25,819 bases of DNA, from assembly GCA_903911165.1 (NCBI GenBank), contig CAIWCQ010000475.1:1-25819 (forward strand), written 5' to 3'. Of the stretch, positions 21,968-25,819 are shown piece by piece; position 1 is the first letter of the stretch; the number at the start of each line of letters is the position of its first letter. Source of the DNA: an uncultured Actinomycetes bacterium (GTDB taxonomy: Bacteria > Actinomycetota > Actinomycetes > Mycobacteriales > Mycobacteriaceae). A model generated the notes under the pieces. The model was not told the DNA's origin and made no database searches. It was given only the letters and a program-made list of their open reading frames with translations. Made by a program: the position numbers and the translations under genes.

Positions 21968-22834
21968 ATGTCCGATATCGATCGCCGCAGCGCGATGGTG
22001 ATGGCCGGTCTGAGCATGGCCGCCGTATCCCTTCCCACGCCGACGGCCGGGGCCGACCCGGTCGGCCCCGAGGCACCGGGACCTGTTCCGGGCGTCCCGC
22101 CGGCTCCCGCGGCCGCGGCGCCCCCGGGGTTCCTCGGCGATGAGTTCGACGGCCCGGCCGGCGCCCCGCCGAACCCGGCCCTGTGGCAGATCGCCCAACG
22201 GCGAGAACTGATCAAGAACCCGGTGTTCTGGGACCGACCGGAAAACATGGGCCAGTACCGCGACGATCGCGAACACGTGTTCCTCGACGGCAACTCCAAC
22301 CTGGTTATCCGCGCCACCCGGGAGGCGCCGGGTCGGTACGTCAGTGGCAAGGTCGTCGGCAACTTCGCGGCGCCGATCAACCACACCTTCGAGGCCCGGG
22401 TGAAGATGGAGTGCCTCACCCCCGGGGCATGGCCGGCCTGGTGGGTGGTCAACGAGAACAAACCGCGCGGCGGCGAGGTCGACCTCGTCGAGTGGTACGG
22501 CAACATGGAGTGGCCGTCGGGCTCCACCGTGCACGCCCGGCTGGACGGCACCTCGTTCGCGACGATGCCGGTTCCCGTCGACGAGGCGTGGCACCGCTGG
22601 CGGATGACGTGGAACACCTCCGGGATGTACTTCTGGCTGGACTACCAACCCGGTATGGAGCCCTACTTCGAAGTTCCGGCGTTCTCCCTCGACGACTGGG
22701 CGTTCAACGACCCCGGTTTTGCGATGAAGCCGGTGTTCAACGTCGCCGTCGGTGGTACCGGCGGCAAAGATGCGGCGCCGGGCACCTACCCGTGCCAGAT
22801 GCTCGTCGACTGGGTGCACATCTTCCCGGGCTGA
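21968..22834 (+). CDS. Exported GH16 beta-glucanase, Rv0315-like
   Basis: The 288-residue protein carries a probable Tat signal peptide: DRRSAMVMAGLSMAAVSLP with twin Arg at 6-7 and a cleavage region near TAGA-DP (about residue 29). A Pro/Ala-rich spacer (30-55) precedes the glycoside hydrolase family 16 jelly-roll, which holds the catalytic signature E170-V-D172-L-V-E175. These are the nucleophile, helper Asp and acid/base of beta-1,3- or beta-1,3-1,4-glucanases. Aromatic residues WPAWWVV and WLDYQPGMEPYFEVP line the cleft. It matches Rv0315, annotated as a possible beta-1,3-glucanase, from memory. Substrate could be environmental glucan or a cell-envelope polymer. It stands alone, with a 148-bp upstream gap. 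Confidence 0.9.
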   Translation: MSDIDRRSAMVMAGLSMAAVSLPTPTAGADPVGPEAPGPVPGVPPAPAAAAPPGFLGDEFDGPAGAPPNPALWQIAQRRELIKNPVFWDRPENMGQYRDDREHVFLDGNSNLVIRATREAPGRYVSGKVVGNFAAPINHTFEARVKMECLTPGAWPAWWVVNENKPRGGEVDLVEWYGNMEWPSGSTVHARLDGTSFATMPVPVDEAWHRWRMTWNTSGMYFWLDYQPGMEPYFEVPAFSLDDWAFNDPGFAMKPVFNVAVGGTGGKDAAPGTYPCQMLVDWVHIFPG

Positions 22835-22851
22835 TCGGCTTTCCCGGCCGA
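22835..22851 (+). terminator. Weak hairpin directly after the GH16 stop
   Basis: TCGGC (22835-22839) pairs with GCCGA (22847-22851) around a 7-nt loop, immediately after the TGA. There is no T-tract, so it would be a weak or Rho-dependent signal at most. Confidence 0.25.
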
Positions 22852-22879
22852 ACGGCTCCGCGATCCGTCCGCTACGGCT

Positions 22880-22885
22880 TAGGGT
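22880..22885 (+). promoter_or_regulatory. Leaderless -10 box (TAGGGT) for the DUF5993-dsbB-like pair
   Basis: TAGGGT is followed by exactly 6 nt and then GTG at 22892. This fixes the start of the very small first gene and predicts leaderless translation. Confidence 0.6.
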
Positions 22886-22891
22886 TCGCGC

Positions 22892-23050
22892 GTGGACATT
22901 CTCATCATGGTTCTACTTTTGGTGCTTGCCTTGCTGGTTTGGCGGGGTGCCAACCGCGGGGTGGTCATCGCACTCTGGGCTGTTGGGCTGGTGGCGACGA
23001 TCGGTCTGTTCCGCTACCACGTCACGTCAACGTTGGATCTGAGCTTCTAA
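22892..23050 (+). CDS. Very small membrane protein, DUF5993-like (52 aa)
   Basis: GTG 22892 to TAA 23050 encodes 52 residues with two membrane spans: about 2-17 (DILIMVLLLVLALLVW) and 22-41 (RGVVIALWAVGLVATIGLF). A positive loop, RGANRG, separates them, and a polar tail YHVTSTLDLSF follows. This layout and the HVT..LDLSF ending fit DUF5993 small proteins as I remember them. It is missed by length cut-offs, but three things support it: the leaderless -10 box, the hydrophobic pattern, and its TAA stop sharing a base with the next gene's ATG (TAATG). The coupling suggests it assembles with or stabilises the DsbB-like membrane protein. No enzymatic residues are present. Confidence 0.8.
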   Translation: MDILIMVLLLVLALLVWRGANRGVVIALWAVGLVATIGLFRYHVTSTLDLSF

Positions 23051-23703
23051 TGGCCGAGATCGTCGTCGAGGAGACGCGGATCATCGAAGATCCCCAGGGC
23101 GACGGCAGTCGGCTGTGGGGGTTTATCACGTTCTGGGGACTGCACGCCTGGGTGCTGGCCTACTGCGTGGTGATGCTCAGCGCGTTCTTCATCCAGTTCG
23201 TCATGGGGGAGTTCCCCTGCCCGCTGTGCATGCTGCAGCGTTACGGAATGATCCTGGCGACGCTGGGAGCGTTGTTCGTAATCATCCAGGCTCGTCGCGG
23301 CGAACTCACCACCGCCCGCTACGTGCAGGGCCTCGGCATGGGTCTCATTGGTGTGCTGGCGGGTGCGTCGGTATCGGTGCGCCAGATACTGCTGCACATC
23401 AAACCCGGCGATTCTGGCTACGGCGAACCGTTCCTTGGCCTGCATCTCTACACGTGGGCTTTCGTCACCTTCGCCATCGTGATGATCTACGTCGGCGTGA
23501 TGTTGATGCTGATGCCGCGCGGAATCCCGCAGGCTCCAGCGGCCGGCAGCACGGCGTGGAAAATTTCCTCGGCGATCATCTGGCTGTTCGTCGGCGTCGT
23601 GGCCGCGAATGTCATCGCGATCATTTTCCTCGAAGGCTTCGCCCCGGTGCTGCCTGACGACCCGACGGGCTACAACTTGATTGATCAGCTGACGGGTCGC
23701 TAG
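23050..23703 (+). CDS. DsbB-like membrane protein with a single CPLC motif
   Basis: The 217-residue protein has about five hydrophobic spans (roughly 22-52, 62-80, 92-112, 130-157, 172-196). C57-P-L-C60 in FPCPLCMLQRYGM and GYGEPFLGLHLYTWAF (123-138) identify the DsbB / disulphide-bond formation family, which passes electrons from a thiol oxidase to quinone. Only one other Cys (Cys39, in a membrane span) exists. The second cysteine pair that E. coli DsbB needs to oxidise DsbA is absent, so classical activity is doubtful. A quinone-linked redox, sensor or partner-dependent role is possible. Mycobacteria usually use VKOR for disulphide formation. Start ATG 23050 overlaps the DUF5993-like stop. 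The 3' end overlaps the convergent small gene by 4 bp. Confidence 0.85.
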   Translation: MAEIVVEETRIIEDPQGDGSRLWGFITFWGLHAWVLAYCVVMLSAFFIQFVMGEFPCPLCMLQRYGMILATLGALFVIIQARRGELTTARYVQGLGMGLIGVLAGASVSVRQILLHIKPGDSGYGEPFLGLHLYTWAFVTFAIVMIYVGVMLMLMPRGIPQAPAAGSTAWKISSAIIWLFVGVVAANVIAIIFLEGFAPVLPDDPTGYNLIDQLTGR

Positions 23704-23873
23704 CAGGCCGCGTCGTAGAAATTGCGCAGCGCGCAATAGATCTCGGACTCGGTGTAGGACCGCTTCAGGCTGGGCACATCCCAATCCGGGAGTAGCGCCT
23801 TTATCTGAGCGTCCAATGCCTCTATCTCATGCTCTAGCAATTGCGCGTAGTCAGCGTCGTTGATCGCTATCAC
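23700..23873 (-). CDS. Unknown 57-residue protein, second gene of the tRNA-Gly-linked cassette
   Basis: GTG 23873 to TAG 23700 encodes 57 residues. The N-terminal half is an acidic amphipathic helix (YAQLLEHEIEALDAQIKALL), followed by PDWDVPSLKRSYTESEIYCA and a C-terminal AACstop. It has two cysteines. I do not recognise it. GTG overlaps the stop of the upstream 80-residue gene by 4 bp (GTGA) inside an AGGAGGTGA element, which is the main support for the call. Codons such as ATA (three times), CTA (twice), TTG and CAA are unusual beside the neighbouring high-GC genes. The stop overlaps the end of the dsbB-like gene. It could be a phage or plasmid remnant or a host small protein. Confidence 0.6.
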   Translation of the reverse strand: MIAINDADYAQLLEHEIEALDAQIKALLPDWDVPSLKRSYTESEIYCALRNFYDAAC

Positions 23874-24112
23874 CTCCTGCCCTTATGTTCTTGGTCGGCG
23901 AGATGTTCTTGGTCGGCCAGATGTTCTTGGTCGGCGAGATCCAGCCAGTGCCGACGGTCATCGCGGCTCAGATTGCTCCACAGCGCGGCCAGGATTTCGG
24001 GGTTCGTGGCCTCCGTCCAAGCGTCGAAGAGTTTTCGGGCGACTTGTTCGCGAACTCGATGCGCCTCGGTGCCGAATGGCCGGGCTGTGGGCCTCGAAAT
24101 CTCGTCTCTCAT
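23870..24112 (-). CDS. Unknown 80-residue charged protein with C-terminal LADQEH repeats
   Basis: ATG 24112 has an AGAGGA ribosome site 4 nt upstream (24117-24122, complement). The protein is mostly helical and charged: HRVREQVARKLFDAWTEATN, then PEILAALWSNLSRDDRRHWL, ending with LADQEH three times and KGRR. The repeats come from an 18-bp tandem duplication. No known domain is recognised. AGA, AAA and CAA codons are more frequent than in the surrounding genes. It is co-translated with the 57-residue gene downstream through a 4-bp overlap. A two-gene small-protein operon could suggest toxin-antitoxin, but neither protein shows a known toxin or DNA-binding motif, so I do not claim it. Confidence 0.6.
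   Translation of the reverse strand: MRDEISRPTARPFGTEAHRVREQVARKLFDAWTEATNPEILAALWSNLSRDDRRHWLDLADQEHLADQEHLADQEHKGRR
23885..23938. repeat. 18-bp tandem repeat, three copies
   Basis: Units 23885-23902, 23903-23920 and 23921-23938 are identical except for one base in the second. They encode LADQEH three times at the end of the 80-residue protein. Confidence 0.95.
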
Positions 24113-24142
24113 GCTGTCCTCTTTTCGGCTGCTTCCGACTTA

Positions 24143-24148
24143 AGTTTA
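24143..24148 (-). promoter_or_regulatory. -10 box (TAAACT) for the small-protein cassette
   Basis: TAAACT on the minus strand lies about 30 nt before ATG 24112, giving a 5' leader of roughly 24 nt that contains AGAGGA. No good -35 is seen. Unlike most genes here, this unit looks leadered. The rest of 24149-24241 shows nothing recognisable. Confidence 0.4.
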
Positions 24149-24241
24149 TTGCCGACTACTGACAGATTTCGGGCGTGAATTGGCGCAGCGATGTGGAGAA
24201 CGCTGGGGCGGCTTGAACTGAGAGAGTGTGCCTGCTCAACG

Positions 24242-24315
24242 TGGAGCCGATGACGGGAATCGAACCCGCGTATTCAGCTTGGGAAGCTGATGTTCTGCCA
24301 TTGAACTACATCGGC
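24242..24315 (-). tRNA. tRNA-Gly (anticodon CCC), CCA encoded
   Basis: On the minus strand the acceptor GCCGATG (5', from 24315) pairs with CATCGGC. The D arm is GTTC/GAAC. The anticodon stem is TCAGC/GCTGA with loop TTCCCAA, giving anticodon CCC, which reads GGG. The T arm is GCGGG-TTCGATT-CCCGT, with one G-U pair. Discriminator T and CCA (24242-24244) follow. All arms close, so it looks functional. It lies divergently upstream of dcd. Confidence 0.96.
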
Positions 24316-24327
24316 GTGCGTCGCTAG

Positions 24328-24333
24328 AGAGTA
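24328..24333 (-). promoter_or_regulatory. -10 box (TACTCT) for tRNA-Gly
   Basis: TACTCT on the minus strand lies 12 nt before the mature tRNA 5' end, so a short precursor leader is expected. A possible -35 TTGGTG is 19 nt further upstream. Confidence 0.4.
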
Positions 24334-24390
24334 GCAACCGTTATCGGCGGCTCACCAACCCTTGGCGGCCGGCCGAACCGGCTAGGCCTA

Positions 24391-24396
24391 TACGCT
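24391..24396 (+). promoter_or_regulatory. Leaderless -10 box (TACGCT) for dcd
   Basis: TACGCT is followed by 7 nt and then GTG at 24404, supporting a GTG leaderless start. Confidence 0.6.
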
Positions 24397-24403
24397 CGCA
24401 GGC

Positions 24404-24979
24404 GTGCTGCTCTCTGATCGTGACATCCGTGCCGAGATCGCCTCCGGGCGGCTCGGTATCGACCCGTTCGACGACACCCTGGTACAGCCGTCGAGCGTGG
24501 ATGTGCGCCTGGACAATCTGTTCCGGGTGTTCAACAACACCCGCTACACCCACATCGACCCGGCCCAGCAGCAGGACGAGCTCACCAGCCTGGTGCAGCC
24601 GGTGGACGGGGAGCCTTTCGTGCTGCACCCGGGGGAGTTCGTGCTGGGCTCCACCCTCGAATGCTGCACGTTGCCCGACGATCTGGCCGGTCGGCTCGAG
24701 GGGAAGTCCTCGCTGGGACGGCTCGGGTTGCTGACTCATTCGACCGCGGGTTTCATCGATCCCGGCTTCTCCGGGCACATCACCCTGGAGTTGTCGAACG
24801 TGGCAAACCTGCCGATCACGCTGTGGCCGGGGATGAAGATCGGTCAGTTGTGCCTGCTGAGGTTGACCAGCCCGGCCGAACACCCCTATGGCAGCGCCTC
24901 GGTCGGATCGAAGTACCAGGGCCAGCGCGGGCCTACCCCGTCGCGGTCCTACCAGAACTTCATCCGGACCTCCGGATAG
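24404..24979 (+). CDS. dcd: dCTP deaminase, bifunctional dCTP deaminase/dUTPase type
   Basis: The 191-residue enzyme converts dCTP to dUTP; the actinobacterial form (Rv0321) also hydrolyses dUTP to dUMP, supplying dTMP synthesis and limiting uracil in DNA. The N-terminus [11 protein letters not shown] is family-typical. [12 protein letters not shown] (97-108) and [20 protein letters not shown] (111-130) form the active site, including the presumed catalytic Glu129. The C-terminal lid region [16 protein letters not shown] is complete. It acts as a cytoplasmic trimer by homology. GTG at 24404 is chosen from the -10 box 7 nt upstream. It is a single gene between the divergent tRNA-Gly and the Hsp70-like gene; its last codons overlap a perfect palindrome. 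Confidence 0.95.
   Translation: MLLSDRDIRAEIASGRLGIDPFDDTLVQPSSVDVRLDNLFRVFNNTRYTHIDPAQQQDELTSLVQPVDGEPFVLHPGEFVLGSTLECCTLPDDLAGRLEGKSSLGRLGLLTHSTAGFIDPGFSGHITLELSNVANLPITLWPGMKIGQLCLLRLTSPAEHPYGSASVGSKYQGQRGPTPSRSYQNFIRTSG
24962..24977 (+). terminator. Perfect 7-bp palindrome overlapping the dcd stop codon
   Basis: ATCCGGA (24962-24968) and TCCGGAT (24971-24977) are separated by two bases and end on the first base of the TAG. It could form a tight hairpin or act as a binding site. No T-tract follows. Confidence 0.35.
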
Positions 24980-25006
24980 CTGTAACGACAGTCCCGGCTT
25001 CGGCGA

Positions 25007-25024
25007 TGAACCGTTAGCGGTTCA
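25007..25024 (+). terminator. Perfect 7-bp hairpin between dcd and the next gene
   Basis: TGAACCG (25007-25013), loop TTAG, CGGTTCA (25018-25024). It lies 27 nt after dcd and 6 nt before the ribosome site of the next gene. No T-tract follows, so it may be a U-less terminator or an operator for the downstream gene. Confidence 0.45.
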
Positions 25025-25040
25025 ACCAACGGAGGGGCAC

Positions 25041-25819
25041 GTGGACGTCGTTCTCGGTGTGTCGATGGCACCCACGGCAGTTCGGATGGTTCTGGTCGAG
25101 GGTGAGGACGCCCACGGAGCCACTGTCGACCACCGCTGTTTCGACCTCACCACCGATGACGCGGCCGCGTCGGCGCTCGCGGGCATCCTGGGCACCAGGG
25201 ACAGCGCAGCTGAGGGCGGGCATCGGATCGTCGCCACCGGGGTGGTCTGGAATGACCCCGCCGCCGCGGCCCGGCTGAAAAGTGTGTTGCGGGCCGCCAG
25301 CATCGACGATGTCATCCTGGTATCCGAACTGCACGCCGCCGGTGCGCTGGCACAGGCAATCGGGCAGGCGGCCGGTTACGCACACACCGCGCTGATGTTC
25401 CTCGAACGCGACACCGCCACGCTGGCGGTGGTGCGAGCCGCCGACGGAGCGGTGGTCAAAGTTGCCAGTCGCAGTCTGCACGTCCCCGACGCCGCGGCCG
25501 AACTGCAGACGATGGTGGTCGGTCTCGAGCAACTTCCCACCCCGCCCCAGGCACTGTTCATGGTGGGTTCCGGTGTCGATGTCGAGGCGCTGAAAACACT
25601 TGTCGCCGTAGGAACGACGCTGCCGGTACATATTCCCGAGGACGCCGCACTGGCATTGGCCCGCGGCGCGGCACTGGCCGCGGTCAACACCCCCCGATAC
25701 GACGCCAGCACCGTTGGCTTGGCACCGAACGACGTGACCGTCGGCTTGGCGCCCAGCGATGACACCTCGACGGTCGCCGGGATCATCACCCAGCAAGCCG
25801 CCATCGGGTACATGGCGCC
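25041..25819 (+). CDS. Hsp70/actin-fold-like N-terminal domain protein (DUF7159/Rv0312-like), partial
   Basis: GTG at 25041 has a strong GGAGGGG ribosome site (25031-25037). The frame is open to the window end (259 codons), so the C-terminus is missing. The start VDVVLGVSMAPTAVRMVLVE resembles the first strand-turn of the actin/Hsp70 ATPase fold. Further segments fit the same fold: HRIVATGVVWNDPAAAARL (about 60-80), VILVSELHAAGALAQAIG and ALARGAALAAVNTP (about 210). A linker with repeated VGLAPND/VGLAPSD follows, and a hydrophobic segment (IITQQAAIGYMA) begins at the edge. From memory such proteins in mycobacteria (Rv0312-like, Rv2264c-like) have Pro/Thr-rich C-terminal tails. ATPase activity is not evident, because the phosphate loops look degenerate. 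Function unknown. Confidence 0.8.
   Translation, partial: MDVVLGVSMAPTAVRMVLVEGEDAHGATVDHRCFDLTTDDAAASALAGILGTRDSAAEGGHRIVATGVVWNDPAAAARLKSVLRAASIDDVILVSELHAAGALAQAIGQAAGYAHTALMFLERDTATLAVVRAADGAVVKVASRSLHVPDAAAELQTMVVGLEQLPTPPQALFMVGSGVDVEALKTLVAVGTTLPVHIPEDAALALARGAALAAVNTPRYDASTVGLAPNDVTVGLAPSDDTSTVAGIITQQAAIGYMA

Noticed and set aside
22183..23703. Long frame spanning the GH16 gene into the dsbB-like gene
   Set aside because: Its first part is an out-of-frame shadow of GH16. Only the in-frame portion from 23050 is real.
23700..24112. Calling the small-protein cassette a toxin-antitoxin system
   Set aside because: Gene sizes and overlap fit, but no toxin fold, PIN/RelE/MazF motif or DNA-binding antitoxin motif is visible.
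24242..24315. Integrated element with duplicated tRNA-Gly attachment site
   Set aside because: No copy of the tRNA 3' end was found in the flanking sequence and no integrase is present. The islet idea rests on composition and position only.

Overview
The window is high-GC actinobacterial DNA and is almost certainly from a mycobacterium, probably an environmental or fast-growing Mycobacterium/Mycolicibacterium. From memory, most genes look like orthologues of the M. tuberculosis stretch Rv0249c to Rv0321 in the same relative order: Rv0249c, Rv0250c, Rv0263c/Rv0264c, fadD2 (Rv0270), fadE6 (Rv0271c), Rv0309, Rv0310c, Rv0311, Rv0313, Rv0315, a tRNA-Gly and dcd (Rv0321). Other genes are interleaved between these blocks. 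Locus names are recalled rather than searched. The start signals also fit: many genes have a TANNNT -10 box 6-8 nt before an ATG or GTG, the mycobacterial leaderless pattern.

Left arm, mostly minus strand (1-9577). A partial succinate dehydrogenase membrane anchor and an Rv0250c-type small protein sit at the edge. Next come 5-oxoprolinase subunits pxpC and pxpB, coupled to a VUT/YhhQ-type transporter, then a MOSC-LysE pair with its own leaderless promoter. A four-gene run follows, transcribed from 9577: SRPBCC protein, type I sulfatase, succinate-semialdehyde-type dehydrogenase and ketoglutarate-semialdehyde-type dehydrogenase. This run looks like a catabolic operon whose substrate is unknown.

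Centre (9600-14683). fadD2, an acyl-CoA ligase, diverges from the SRPBCC operon over a 22-bp gap with back-to-back -10 boxes. It converges on fadE6, a double-domain acyl-CoA dehydrogenase. An inverted repeat upstream of fadE6 is a candidate operator. An MpaB/DUF2236 oxygenase gene follows, with an uncertain and possibly frameshifted 5' end.

Right arm (14727-25819). A two-gene minus-strand operon encodes Pro/Ala-rich proteins like the Rv2082/Rv2083 and Rv3899c/Rv3900c pairs, with a hexanucleotide repeat in a linker. Then come an exported L,D-transpeptidase-fold protein, an NTF2-like protein, an orphan His/Cys-rich protein, a small acidic protein, a squalene-synthase-like enzyme and an exported GH16 glucanase. 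A tiny membrane protein coupled to a DsbB-like protein follows. A two-gene cassette with atypical codons lies beside tRNA-Gly(CCC). dcd and the 5' part of a Hsp70/actin-fold-like gene end the window.

No CRISPR array, insertion sequence, transposase or complete prophage is visible. The least explained parts are the cassette beside tRNA-Gly, the Rv0311-like orphan, the squalene-synthase-like gene, the DUF5993/DsbB-like pair, and a run of short tandem duplications lying mostly at gene junctions. No intergenic stretch exceeds about 260 bases. The longest, before the oxygenase gene, holds the promoter elements described.
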